In this document: positions 27,072-35,902 of the stretch, piece by piece | Numbering within the stretch: the stretch's first letter is position 1 | Layout: every line of letters starts with the position of its first letter | NCBI GenBank assembly: GCA_012735495.1 | Contig: JAAYHD010000026.1 | Span: forward strand, 1 to 64,000 | Reading direction: 5' to 3' | Source: Clostridiales bacterium | GTDB lineage: Bacteria > Bacillota > Clostridia > Lachnospirales > Lachnospiraceae | DNA length: 64,000 nucleotides | Program-made: the position numbers and the translations under genes | Notes under the pieces: generated by a model | The model's database searches: none | The model's input: only the letters and a program-made list of their open reading frames with translations | What the model was told of the DNA's origin: nothing

Positions 27072-28331
27072 TTATTTTATCCTGTTCATGTGTTTTCTTG
27101 TGAAAACGCGATAAAGAAGCAACGAGGCAAGCATTATCAGCGGAAAAGCCACGGCCACAAGCAGCCCCATATGTATTGCGTGCTGTTCGATATCCATATT
27201 TTTGTCAGGCAGGAAATTCATAAAGCGATTGCCTCTTACAATATAGCCCGAAATCATGCCGGTTATCCATGGCCCTGCGGAGCACCCTATATCGCCGCAG
27301 ATGGCAAGTATGCCGAACATCAGGGTTCCGCCCCTTGGAAACGTGGCTGAAGAAAGGGAAAATGTCCCGGGCCACATCAAGGAAACGGTAATGCCGGTAA
27401 AGCTGCAGGAGATTAAAGAAAGAAGCGGCATAGGGCTGAAGACCGTTATTAAGTATGATATAACGCAAAGTGCGCTGCATACCATCAGTGCCTTTCTTAT
27501 CGGTATGCGGTTTCCCCATATGCCGTAAATGAATCTTCCTAAAGCCATGTAGAGCGCGAACAGCCCCGGGCCCAGGAGATCACCGAAAAGCTTTGAAACG
27601 CCCAGGCCTTTTTCCGCAAAGAAAGAGGACCATTGCGACATGGTAAGCTCCGACGCACCGGCACAGATCATCAGCAGAATAAAAAGATAAAAGGAGGGGT
27701 GCCTGAATAATTCCCTCATTTTTATTTCTTTCCCCTTTTCTACAAGGGGAAGGATTGGAACATTAAGAAAATAAAAAAGGTTAAATAGGGGAAGCAGAGA
27801 CCATACCAGGGGTATGACATGCCATCTGCCGGACCCGATAACCCGTAATAAAGCCGTGCTTATAAGGACCACAAGCATCTGGCCCCAGCAGTAAAAGGAA
27901 TGGAGAAGGCTCATGGAGCCTGCCTTGTTGTCGCTTGGAAGAGCTTCAACAATAGGGCTTACTACGACCTCGATCAGGCCGCCTCCGGCGGCATATAAAA
28001 TAACCGAAATAATCAGACCCGCATACACATTGCCAAGCAGAAACGGCAGTGTGCCCAACGATACCAGCCCTATAAAGCTGAAGAAATGCGCCGCCGCCAT
28101 GCACTTCCTGTAGCCAACCCGGTCCGCATACCGGGTAGCCCAGATATCCGCGGCAATCTGTGTAACAAAATTGGCGATGATAAGGAAGCCCAGCTGTTCA
28201 TAATCAATGCCGTAGGATACATGAAAGATATAAAAGAATAACGGGGCAAGATTATTTATGATCGCCTGGGTGACATATCCAAGATAACATGCGTATGTAG
28301 TGTGCTTGTAGGTATATTTTTTCTTTATCAT
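27072..28331 (-). CDS. MFS transporter, probable sugar importer
   Basis: About 419 residues with twelve hydrophobic segments, major facilitator superfamily. Visible landmarks: the loop motif ATRYADRVGYRK between helices 2 and 3, related to the MFS GxxxDRxGRR signature, and CGAGASELTMSQWSSFF in the second half. The weak match to nucleoside- and FucP-like proton symporters together with the downstream fucosidase suggests uptake of a fucosyl sugar. Start ATG 28331 is preferred (AAAGG seven bases upstream, before MIKKKYTYK); ATG 28370 would add 13 residues without a site. Confidence 0.75.
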   Translation of the reverse strand: MIKKKYTYKHTTYACYLGYVTQAIINNLAPLFFYIFHVSYGIDYEQLGFLIIANFVTQIAADIWATRYADRVGYRKCMAAAHFFSFIGLVSLGTLPFLLGNVYAGLIISVILYAAGGGLIEVVVSPIVEALPSDNKAGSMSLLHSFYCWGQMLVVLISTALLRVIGSGRWHVIPLVWSLLPLFNLFYFLNVPILPLVEKGKEIKMRELFRHPSFYLFILLMICAGASELTMSQWSSFFAEKGLGVSKLFGDLLGPGLFALYMALGRFIYGIWGNRIPIRKALMVCSALCVISYLITVFSPMPLLSLISCSFTGITVSLMWPGTFSLSSATFPRGGTLMFGILAICGDIGCSAGPWITGMISGYIVRGNRFMNFLPDKNMDIEQHAIHMGLLVAVAFPLIMLASLLLYRVFTRKHMNRIK

Positions 28332-28419
28332 ATATGTGCCTTTCATTGTTCCCGCCATCACAAAGATCATTTATTACATAAACTCATATCTATTGAGATA
28401 ATCCATGTGCTTATGCTTA

Positions 28420-29298
28420 TCAGTTCATATTGCCCGGGAAATATGGTTTCGTCAGTATTGCCTGCATGCCGGAATCCATGGATTTAAAGAACCTGTACGC
28501 GTTCTCGGCCTTCTGCCGGCTGTCGAAAATACCGAAAACCGTAGGGCCGCTGCCGCTCATAACAGAGGCAAGGGCATTCAAGTCTTTCATTTTTTCCTTT
28601 ATCCCGCCGATAATAGGGTATTCCTTTATGGTTATCGTTTCAAGGATGTTTTCCATTAAGGATGCGAGCCTGTATAAATCGCTTTCTTCAATGGCCTCTA
28701 TCATGGCGGGGATATCCGGGTGCCTAATGCTGTCATTAAGCCGGAGATTTTCATAAACATATTTCGTTGATACGCTGATATTCGGCTTTACAAGGAGGAT
28801 ATGGCAGTCCGGCAGGGGCTTTATGGGCTTAAGAATTTCGCCTATTCCCTCCGAAAGGGCGGTTCCCATAAGCAGGCAGTACGGAACGTCGGCACCAATC
28901 CGCACTCCAAGCTTCATCAGTTCTTCCGCAGACAATCCGGCCTGAAACATCTTATTAAGGCCGGTCAATACGGCGGCAGCATCGGTGCTTCCGCCCGCAA
29001 GGCCCGCTGCCACGGGAATGCGCTTGTTTATAAATATATTCAGGCCGCACCGAATGGGATGGTGCCCGTCAAATACCTCAACGGCCTTATATGCCAGGTT
29101 CCTTCTGTCCGTAGGCAGAAAATAAAGATTTGTATCTACGGTTATGGATTTAAACCGGGTTTTCCTTATAGTGACCGTATCATGCAAATCGACGGACTGC
29201 ATGATCATGCTTACATCATGGTAGCCGTCGGGACGCTTTCCCAGCACGTCCAGGCCGATATTAATCTTTGCGTAGGCTTTCACTGTTATGGAATTCAT
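28420..29298 (-). CDS. ispE: 4-diphosphocytidyl-2-C-methyl-D-erythritol kinase
   Basis: 292 residues, GHMP-kinase family, phosphorylates CDP-methylerythritol in the MEP isoprenoid pathway. Motifs: AYAKINIGLDVLGKRPDGYHDV at the N-terminus, the ATP loop PVAAGLAGGSTDAAAVL, and the C-terminal MSGSGPTVFGIF. Start ATG 29298 follows GGGAGG by six bases; an upstream ATG at 29346 would add 16 residues. Transcribed after spoIIR (99-base gap). The presence of the MEP pathway agrees with Clostridia. Confidence 0.94.
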   Translation of the reverse strand: MNSITVKAYAKINIGLDVLGKRPDGYHDVSMIMQSVDLHDTVTIRKTRFKSITVDTNLYFLPTDRRNLAYKAVEVFDGHHPIRCGLNIFINKRIPVAAGLAGGSTDAAAVLTGLNKMFQAGLSAEELMKLGVRIGADVPYCLLMGTALSEGIGEILKPIKPLPDCHILLVKPNISVSTKYVYENLRLNDSIRHPDIPAMIEAIEESDLYRLASLMENILETITIKEYPIIGGIKEKMKDLNALASVMSGSGPTVFGIFDSRQKAENAYRFFKSMDSGMQAILTKPYFPGNMN

Positions 29299-29396
29299 GG
29301 TATTCCTCCCGATTATACAGCCAATAACGCAGGTGCCGCTAACCACCCGGTTAAGGGTATTCTATCATATCGGGCAAGCCTTTACAAATGGTAATC

Positions 29397-30080
29397 CTAA
29401 TCGAACAGCTTCCTGATAAGGGAGAACAGCTTGAACCTAATTTTAACCGGCATTTTTTTGGTTTTAAGCATTTCCAGTTCTTCTTCGGTTAGAAGAAATT
29501 CAAGTTTTTCCTCACCGTCTTCATCAATTATGCAGTAGGTTTCATCAATGAAACACAGGGGCGGGAACATGACGCACCACCAGTTTTTGCCCTCGGCATC
29601 CCCGATTCTTACCTGCAGGGCTTCATAATTCCCCGGAGGAAATGTATAGTCCCCGTAAACCTTCATGGGGAAATAGGATGATGCCAGGGAGGCTGTAACC
29701 GGGTAGTCATAGCCGTTTTCAGATATAACCCGTTCCGCGGTTTCCCGTATGGCGGGCAGCATCTCCCCAATTATGGCACGGGCTTCGTCAACATCCCGGG
29801 CATGGCCGAGACAGGGCTTTAAAAGCTTTACCAGGGCATCCTTAACCTCATATTTAAGCTGCTGGTCGTCTTTGCTGTCGCTGTTTGCAATAACATGAAA
29901 CCGTATGATATCGGGATTACTCCGGCCGGCGTCATTAATGCGCAATGACCGGGTAAACACCCAGGTTAAGGCCAGAACTGACAGCAGAAGCAGCGCGCAT
30001 ATCCGGCTCTTGTTCTGCAGGATATCTTTAATCAGGGCATGAATTAAATCAAGACAGGGTTTTAATTTAGATTTACGCAT
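29397..30080 (-). CDS. spoIIR: Stage II sporulation protein R
   Basis: 227 residues, the forespore-secreted signal that triggers processing of pro-sigma-E by SpoIIGA in the mother cell. An N-terminal hydrophobic helix (about 28-45, ICALLLLSVLALTWV) would act as an export signal or anchor. The family core is present: RFHVIANSDSKDDQQLKYEVKDAL, then SYFPMKVYGDYTFPPGNYEALQVRIG and GKNWWCVMFPPLCFI. Ribosome site AGGAGGATA before ATG 30080. A near-perfect sigma-F promoter at 30134-30163 drives it, which fits its known forespore expression. Confidence 0.93.
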   Translation of the reverse strand: MRKSKLKPCLDLIHALIKDILQNKSRICALLLLSVLALTWVFTRSLRINDAGRSNPDIIRFHVIANSDSKDDQQLKYEVKDALVKLLKPCLGHARDVDEARAIIGEMLPAIRETAERVISENGYDYPVTASLASSYFPMKVYGDYTFPPGNYEALQVRIGDAEGKNWWCVMFPPLCFIDETYCIIDEDGEEKLEFLLTEEELEMLKTKKMPVKIRFKLFSLIRKLFD

Positions 30081-30133
30081 ATATTATCCTCCTGTGATAA
30101 TGGGAACCCATTATATGTAAAACAATGGTATCT

Positions 30134-30163
30134 TATTATTGCCGGAAGGCCGCTTAATTATAC
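30134..30163 (-). promoter_or_regulatory. Sigma-F promoter of spoIIR
   Basis: On the minus strand: GTATA (-35, 30163-30159), exactly 15 bases, GGCAATAATA (-10, 30143-30134). This matches the forespore consensus GYATA-N15-GGNNANANTR at every fixed position. About 50 bases before the spoIIR start. Confidence 0.85.
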
Positions 30164-30185
30164 AGGAAAGAAAGCGCAAAATCAC

Positions 30186-30214
30186 TTGAACTAAACTATA
30201 AATAATAGTAAAAT
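30186..30214 (+). promoter_or_regulatory. Promoter of murI
   Basis: TTGAAC (30186-30191), 17 bases, TAAAAT (30209-30214), pointing right and lying back to back with the spoIIR sigma-F promoter. Confidence 0.6.
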
Positions 30215-30270
30215 GAATAGGCACAATTAAATGACAAACAGCTATATTCACATATAGCGGGAGGCTTATT

Positions 30271-31083
30271 ATGATAAACAAGGCGCCGATAGGCGTATTC
30301 GATTCGGGTGTCGGCGGGCTTACGGTCGTCAAGGAGATAATGAACCAGATACCCGGGGAAACAATAATTTATTTTGGAGACACGGCAAGGCTTCCTTATG
30401 GCAGCAAGTCGAAGGAAACCGTTATTACCTATACAAGGCAGATAGTAAGGTTTTTGATGAGCAAGGGTGTCAAGGCGATTGTAATTGCCTGCAATACGGC
30501 CAGTGCGTTAGCCCTTGATACCGTAGAATCGGAGATTAACATACCCGTTGTCGGAGTGGTAAAACCGGGCGCCAAGGTGGCGGCAGAAACCACAAGAAAC
30601 GGACGGATAGGCGTAATCGGTACCGTGGCCACAATCCAAAGCGGGATATATAACGAGATTCTAAACAAAAGCAATTCCCATGTTAAGGTTTTCGGCAAGG
30701 CTTGCCCGCTTTTTGTACCGTTGGTTGAAGAAGGATTGGTTGATGACCCGGTTACATTTGAAATGGCAAAAAGGTATATCGGCGAACTGCTTGAGAAGCA
30801 GATTGACACGCTGGTATTGGGCTGCACCCATTATCCGCTTATCAGAGAAACCATAAGAAAAGTTGCCGGAGAGGGCATTACGCTTGTTAATCCCGCATAC
30901 GAAACCGCAAAGTGCCTGGCGGAGGTTCTTGAGGATAAGGGCTTAAAGAATGACGACACACCAAAGTCCGACCATATCTTCTATGTAAGCGACGGCGCGG
31001 AGAAGTTCAGGCAGTTTGCCAACACAATACTGCCCTGTGAGGTTGTGGAAACTAAAGATATCAATATAGAAGAGCTCGTATGA
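30271..31083 (+). CDS. murI: Glutamate racemase
   Basis: 270 residues, converts L- to D-glutamate for peptidoglycan. The two catalytic cysteines lie in IACNTASALA (C74) and GCTHYPL (C185), with FDSGVGGLTVVKEI near the start and YGSKSKETV. Length is normal. Ribosome site GGGAGG before ATG 30271. The stop TGA overlaps an ATG at 31080 but the next gene more likely starts at 31098, so the two genes are coupled by 14 bases. Confidence 0.96.
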   Translation: MINKAPIGVFDSGVGGLTVVKEIMNQIPGETIIYFGDTARLPYGSKSKETVITYTRQIVRFLMSKGVKAIVIACNTASALALDTVESEINIPVVGVVKPGAKVAAETTRNGRIGVIGTVATIQSGIYNEILNKSNSHVKVFGKACPLFVPLVEEGLVDDPVTFEMAKRYIGELLEKQIDTLVLGCTHYPLIRETIRKVAGEGITLVNPAYETAKCLAEVLEDKGLKNDDTPKSDHIFYVSDGAEKFRQFANTILPCEVVETKDINIEELV

Positions 31084-31097
31084 GCAGGAGAAGGAAA

Positions 31098-31526
31098 ATG
31101 AATGAAAACGCCCATATAATTATTGACGGCACGGTCGTCGGGGATGACGAAAGCAGGATAACGGCCAAGGCAAAAGGGCATTACCAAAAGCTTGATGACG
31201 TTCATGTCCTCAGGTATTTTGAGCAGGCTGACAGCGGTGAGGGACCGGGATTAAGGGATACGGCCAGCACAATAAGAATTGCCCCCGGCCTGGTGGAAAT
31301 GATTAAAAGGGGAGAGGATAGCACCCACATGGTTTTTGATTTAAGCTGTCCTACGCAGTCGGTGTATGATACACCTTACGGAAGCCTGTATTTTCAGATT
31401 AAGACCCAAAGAATCGATATCAGTGAGGGCACAGACAGGGTCGCCGTTCATCTTGAATATTCACTGTTCCATGACGAAAGCCACATATCGGATAACAGGG
31501 TGGACATAACAATAGATAAAATCTGA
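31098..31526 (+). CDS. DUF1934 family protein
   Basis: 142 residues, calycin-like beta-barrel family DUF1934 (YwiB-type in Bacillus), function not established. The pattern is visible: RYFEQ, TIRIAPGLVEMIKRGEDSTHMVFD, TPYGSLYFQIKTQRIDI and the alternating strand VHLEYSLFHD. Start ATG 31098 follows GCAGGAGAAGG; ATG 31080 precedes the site. Tightly linked to murI, which suggests a shared transcript. Terminated at 31566-31597. Confidence 0.8.
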   Translation: MNENAHIIIDGTVVGDDESRITAKAKGHYQKLDDVHVLRYFEQADSGEGPGLRDTASTIRIAPGLVEMIKRGEDSTHMVFDLSCPTQSVYDTPYGSLYFQIKTQRIDISEGTDRVAVHLEYSLFHDESHISDNRVDITIDKI

Positions 31527-31565
31527 TACTAATACTGGGTGTTACCGGGTAATTAAAACACAGCA

Positions 31566-31600
31566 AAAAATCCGTGCGCGGAAGACGCACGGATTTTATA
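31566..31600. terminator. Bidirectional terminator between DUF1934 and capA genes
   Basis: AAAATCCGTGCG (31567-31578) pairs with CGCACGGATTTT (31586-31597), seven-base loop, with A/T tracts on both sides. Serves the converging genes. Confidence 0.85.
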
Positions 31601-31694
31601 TAAATCGTAATGATATTAGTCAGCTTTTACGTCGTATGCCACATTATATCTATAATAATAATATACTAACTTCATATCTTTTATATATGGTATC

Positions 31695-32963
31695 CTACCT
31701 GGGTGAAACGTATCCTTCTTCATCGAAGGTGACATCAAAGGATATGCTCTCCATAAACTCGAAATACGCCCTGCGCGCATCCTCATCCGTTATCTGGTAG
31801 GTATAGGTGTTCTCGTTCATAACGGGAAGCAGCTGGACATCGGTTGACCCGTCGGGGTTAAGGTACAGCTTAAGAAGGCCGGACTCCCTTTTTGATGAAT
31901 TGAACCAGTAATTCCCAAGGCTGTAGGCGATAACCTTTCCGTTGTAGAATTCGATGCCCTGCATAACATGGGGGTGGCAGCCGATTATGGCATCGGCTCC
32001 CGCATCTATATATTTCCTGGCCAGCTCTTTCTGGTATTCCACGGGTTCATGGACACGCTCAACACCCCAATGTACGTATGCCACGACGAAATCGCTGTTT
32101 TCCCTGGCCTCCTTTATGGAGGTTATAAACAGGGCGGGATCGTAGGTTCCAATCATTCCAGGGCGTGTATCCGTCGCATACCAGTCCATGGCATATATGA
32201 CACGGGAGGCGGCGACAAATGCGATCGTGGTGTCGCCGATGGTATAATAAACCGGGGCTTTTGCCCGGTCCATATTAATGCCCGCTCCCACATAATCTAT
32301 TCCTGCCTCTTCAAGGGTTGTGAAGGTGTCAAGAAGCGCCTCAACGCCAAAATCCAGGGCGTGGTTGTTGGCCAGGGACACAATATCCGTTCCCATCTCC
32401 TTAAGAATATCCACCCGTTTCGGATGGGCCCTGAAGGTATAGGATTTCTCAACAATTTCGGTGCCCCGCGTGCTGAATGCGAATTCATTGTTTAACATGA
32501 AGATATCCGCAGAATTCATTTCATACACCAGGTCTTCGGATATACAGCCAAGGATGCCCTTGTTTTCCCTGTCGTACCGGGCCACGGGCCTTGAATCCTC
32601 ATCCAGGTTTACATCACCGGCAAAGGCAAGGATGATGGGCTTGTTGAAGGAGGGCTCATCTTCATTTTGAGCACTTTCGCCGCCCGGTTCGTTGTCCGCC
32701 GTGTCGGCTTCTTCCGTACCGGCTTCCGCCGTATCGGGTTTTTTGGGTTCGTCCGTAGGCAAGGCGGGAACTGTTGGAGTCGGTATAGGACTGCCCTCGT
32801 CATTCAGGCTGCCGGTTAACCCGGAGGATTTGCCGTCATTCTTATTATCTGATGAACTCCTGTTGTCAATATAGATAATGATAACAAGCACCACGAGCAA
32901 CGCGGTCATAAAAAGCAGTATCATATTCAGTTTTCTGTTTATAGTGCTTTTCCTTCTGCTCAT
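31695..32963 (-). CDS. CapA-like (PGA synthesis/metallophosphatase-type) surface protein
   Basis: 422 residues: a basic start, one transmembrane helix (about 10-30), a Ser/Asp/Glu/Pro-rich linker to about residue 105, then a CapA-family domain of the calcineurin-like phosphatase fold. Signatures: LAFAGDVNLDED (metal-binding Asp), IFMLNNEFAFSTRG, DIVSLANNHALDFG (metal-binding Asn-His) and AIIGCHPHVMQG (His pair). In Bacillus, the related PgsA/CapA serves poly-gamma-glutamate capsule synthesis, but there is no capB or capC here, so the true substrate is unknown. Ribosome site GGAGGGAAT. Terminated at 31567-31597. Confidence 0.8.
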   Translation of the reverse strand: MSRRKSTINRKLNMILLFMTALLVVLVIIIYIDNRSSSDNKNDGKSSGLTGSLNDEGSPIPTPTVPALPTDEPKKPDTAEAGTEEADTADNEPGGESAQNEDEPSFNKPIILAFAGDVNLDEDSRPVARYDRENKGILGCISEDLVYEMNSADIFMLNNEFAFSTRGTEIVEKSYTFRAHPKRVDILKEMGTDIVSLANNHALDFGVEALLDTFTTLEEAGIDYVGAGINMDRAKAPVYYTIGDTTIAFVAASRVIYAMDWYATDTRPGMIGTYDPALFITSIKEARENSDFVVAYVHWGVERVHEPVEYQKELARKYIDAGADAIIGCHPHVMQGIEFYNGKVIAYSLGNYWFNSSKRESGLLKLYLNPDGSTDVQLLPVMNENTYTYQITDEDARRAYFEFMESISFDVTFDEEGYVSPR

Positions 32964-32993
32964 ATTCCCTCCGGCTGAATTAAAGTTATATTT

Positions 32994-33037
32994 AAAATCC
33001 TCTTACCCCGTCATGCTTAAGCTAGAGTAAGAGGATT
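32994..33037 (-). terminator. Terminator of the 33060-33515 gene
   Basis: On the minus strand AATCCTCTTAC (33037-33027) pairs with GTAAGAGGATT (33006-32996) and is followed by a T-rich run. It lies between that gene and capA, so capA is transcribed from its own promoter. Confidence 0.75.
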
Positions 33038-33059
33038 ATTTCGGTTGGATTAGTTGGGC

Positions 33060-33515
33060 TTATTTCTTTTTGGAAAGCTTTTCTTTTATCTTTCCAATAA
33101 AGTCTTTCTTCGGTTTTTTCGTTTCTAAGGTGCTTCTTAATCCCTTGACATCCGTAATGTATATGCCGCTTATAACAGCTTTAACCTCTTTCTTAACAGG
33201 TATGAGGTCAAAAATCTTGGCGTCGCAAATAAGGGACATGATCTTTGGCCCAATTTTCGCCTTTACAATGGGAACCTTTGAGCGGCGGAGGTACTTGGGT
33301 GTCTGGTCAATAACCACCTTGGGAAGATTGGCTTCCGTCAGCTTCATTTTCTTTTTGTCTATAACAAGTATGGAAAATGTCTGGGCCGCAGCCTTCAGCT
33401 GTTCCTCGGTTTCAGCCTGTTTCTTCTGAAGCTTCCTTCCGATGAAGTATAAGGCCACAAATACGGCTATAGCAACAGCCAGAACTATTAATATCACGAT
33501 TAATACGGTATCCAT
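33060..33515 (-). CDS. Small membrane protein of unknown function
   Basis: 151 residues from ATG 33515, which follows ACCAGGAGG; a longer in-frame start at 33611 has no site. A single N-terminal membrane helix (about 3-25, TVLIVILIVLAVAIAVFVALYF), a short coiled segment, then a soluble domain of about 90 residues (FSILVIDKKKMKL ... VVIDQTPKYLRRSKVPIVKAKIGPKI) and a Lys-rich end. Topology would place the domain in the cytoplasm. It resembles unnamed conserved proteins of Lachnospiraceae; no function can be given. Confidence 0.65.
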   Translation of the reverse strand: MDTVLIVILIVLAVAIAVFVALYFIGRKLQKKQAETEEQLKAAAQTFSILVIDKKKMKLTEANLPKVVIDQTPKYLRRSKVPIVKAKIGPKIMSLICDAKIFDLIPVKKEVKAVISGIYITDVKGLRSTLETKKPKKDFIGKIKEKLSKKK

Positions 33516-33635
33516 GCAGCTTTGTACCTCCTGGTTATGTGTTTCATAAGCTTTTTCTGTTAGATGGACAACGATTATTGTATCATCAAATGCTGAAAAA
33601 ATAAATAGCAAGATTTAAAATATCCTGAAAATCGG

Positions 33636-34364
33636 CTATATTAAAGCCTGGTTCTTATCGAGCATTTCCTTTATTATGCCCTGGACATAAGAACCCAGGT
33701 GCTTAAGCTGTTCCTTGTCAAGCCGGTTGGGGTATATGGGCTTTCCAAATTCGATAACCACCTTGGTTGATTTAATCCAGGGGATATGATTTTCAAAAAT
33801 CTCGTCCGTATTGGTCAGGGCTACGGGAACAATCGCGCAGCCTGTTTTTTCGGCAATCTTAAAGCTGCCCTCCTTGAAGGGAAGCATTTCTTTGCCGTGA
33901 TTGCGGGTGCCTTCCGGTGAAATAAATATGGAATATCCCTTTTTTATCTGTTCTATAGCCTGCAGTATCGTCTTCATGCCCTGCTTTATATCGCTTCTGT
34001 CGAGAAACAGGCATTGTATAAAATGCATCCAAACCCGAAGGAAGGGTATCCTGCGGATCTCTTTCTTGGCTATAAAGCCTGTCATCGTCGGCAGGCTTAC
34101 ATAGGATATGGGTATATCAAAATAGCTTCTGTGGTTGGACACGTATAATATCGGCTCGTCCCTGGGTATGTTCTCCGTGCCGATTACGGTCCGTTTGACT
34201 CCTGCAAGGAACAGCAGCACTTTAAAGGCTGCCGCTACGATTATCTGCGAGCTTTTCGCCCGGGCATGAAGGCTGAACAGACCGATAATCAATTCAACAA
34301 GAAACAGCGGAATGCTGATTATAAAGAACACAACCAAATACAGCAGGACAAGAATAAGCCGCAT
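33636..34364 (-). CDS. plsC: 1-acyl-sn-glycerol-3-phosphate acyltransferase
   Basis: 242 residues, membrane enzyme that acylates lysophosphatidic acid in phospholipid synthesis. N-terminal hydrophobic helix (1-24), then the catalytic NHRSYFDIP (the HX4D motif), the phosphate-binding loop ISPEGTRNHG and the C-terminal IVPVALTNTDEIF. Length and motif spacing are normal. Ribosome site GGAGGAAAAT before ATG 34364. The gene lies between two membrane-associated genes on the same strand. Confidence 0.9.
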   Translation of the reverse strand: MRLILVLLYLVVFFIISIPLFLVELIIGLFSLHARAKSSQIIVAAAFKVLLFLAGVKRTVIGTENIPRDEPILYVSNHRSYFDIPISYVSLPTMTGFIAKKEIRRIPFLRVWMHFIQCLFLDRSDIKQGMKTILQAIEQIKKGYSIFISPEGTRNHGKEMLPFKEGSFKIAEKTGCAIVPVALTNTDEIFENHIPWIKSTKVVIEFGKPIYPNRLDKEQLKHLGSYVQGIIKEMLDKNQALI

Positions 34365-34426
34365 ATTTTCCTCCGTAATGAGAGAGCTTATCTTAGATGT
34401 TATTTGCTAATAATATTTCAGCTTCA

Positions 34427-35812
34427 TTAATCATTTCTTATGACCAAGGGCTCATCAAGAAAATTAAACGTGTCAGCGTCAGGCGCTACAGGCCCGGTTT
34501 CATCAGCATTGTCCCCCTGAGTATTATCGGAACCGCCGTCATCCTGCCCGCTGTTCCCGTTTATATCGGGGTTTTCAGTCCCGGGATTTTCAGTATCCGG
34601 CGGGATATCCTCCGGAGCACCGGTATCATGACCGGAATCCGGGGTTTCATCCGAAGAATTGTCAAACTCATCATCCCCGGGAGACCCGGTTTCAGGATTG
34701 ACATCCTCCAGGTCATAACCGGCCTCTTCTTCATCAATAAAATCATCACCGAATTCATCATCTTCCGGATCAAGATCCCACTCGTCAAGCTCTTCACCGG
34801 TAAGCTCGTCAATCGGAACCGGCTCTTCAAGCTCATCCTCAGGAATTGGAGTAGGAGTTATCGGAGGAGTGTAATTAATCAGGTCGGCATATTTTTCTTC
34901 GTAGTTGAAGTCCTTGCTCGGCACATAATTATAATACTCTTCCATGGTCATATTGTTGGTATATAAATAGTGAGCCAGATCAACCCCGACATACCTGATA
35001 TGCCAGGGTTCATATGCATAACCGGTTATTTCATACTGATCCTTAGGATACCGTATTATAAAGCCGAATTTATAAGCATTTTCAGCCAGCCATTTGCCCT
35101 CTTTTGATTTGGCAAATGCGGCAACAAGCTTGTAACTGACGGACTTGGCCGATACGTCCATGGCCAGACCCGTCTGGTGCTCGCTGGTTCCCGGTGCGGC
35201 GGAATATTTCAGGGTGTGTGCCTTTCCCTTATGTACGATATTGTTCAGGAATATTTCTTTCTGGCGTTCATATGACCTGTACCCGGAAATGCCGTACAGG
35301 ACATGCCCTTCTTCCAACGCGGCCGCAAAAAGCTTTTCTATAGCCTCCGCGGCTTCCCTGCGCATGTGCTTTTTCTCGCTCTCACCGTCGATCTGAAATG
35401 GTATGTTCGGAACTACAAGGTCCTTCGGCACATAATCTTCCGGCAGGCAGTATTCCTTGTTTACAAATACGGTGATACTGTTCGGATCCAGGTCCATCTT
35501 CGTGGCCGGGGTCCATGGGGCTTTGGTCGGTTCATTGGCAGTCATTTGACCCTCTTCATTATTTTGATCATTATCATCATATTCATAAGTGGGAGGAATA
35601 TATGTATAACTGCCGGATTTGCCCGAGGCCTTTCCGGACGTGTCCGCATCGGAGGGAGATTTCGTTGTTACGGATGCTTCCACCGTATCGCGGCCTTTAT
35701 GCCCGGTGCTGCTGTCAGCCAACGAATCCCTACGGGATAAAAAGCATCCTGTCATAAAGACCATCAGCAGGACACATAATGCAATTAGTATTGGCATTTT
35801 GGATTTTCCCAT
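34427..35812 (-). CDS. VanY-type D,D-carboxypeptidase lipoprotein with acidic tail
   Basis: 461 residues. A lipobox (MVFMTGC, cysteine about 22) anchors it outside. A Ser/Thr/Asp-rich linker leads to a peptidase M15B domain at about residues 125-280: GYRSYERQKEIF, SEHQTGLAMDV (zinc His and Asp) and YEPWHIRYVG (third zinc ligand). It should remove the terminal D-Ala of peptidoglycan stems. The last about 150 residues are unusually acidic and Pro/Gly/Asn-rich, without known domain, and end LDEPLVIRND. That tail is unusual for the family and may hold the enzyme in the wall. Confidence 0.85.
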   Translation of the reverse strand: MGKSKMPILIALCVLLMVFMTGCFLSRRDSLADSSTGHKGRDTVEASVTTKSPSDADTSGKASGKSGSYTYIPPTYEYDDNDQNNEEGQMTANEPTKAPWTPATKMDLDPNSITVFVNKEYCLPEDYVPKDLVVPNIPFQIDGESEKKHMRREAAEAIEKLFAAALEEGHVLYGISGYRSYERQKEIFLNNIVHKGKAHTLKYSAAPGTSEHQTGLAMDVSAKSVSYKLVAAFAKSKEGKWLAENAYKFGFIIRYPKDQYEITGYAYEPWHIRYVGVDLAHYLYTNNMTMEEYYNYVPSKDFNYEEKYADLINYTPPITPTPIPEDELEEPVPIDELTGEELDEWDLDPEDDEFGDDFIDEEEAGYDLEDVNPETGSPGDDEFDNSSDETPDSGHDTGAPEDIPPDTENPGTENPDINGNSGQDDGGSDNTQGDNADETGPVAPDADTFNFLDEPLVIRND

Positions 35813-35902
35813 AAGGATCTCCCTTCAAATCTGATATACCTATCTTTATTCGCGTAGATTATACCATAAATTATATCATAAATAAAATAAAATATTTGGC
35901 AT

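Noticed and set aside
31695-32963. Poly-gamma-glutamate capsule locus
   Set aside because: Only a CapA-like protein is present; no capB, capC or related ligase genes nearby.
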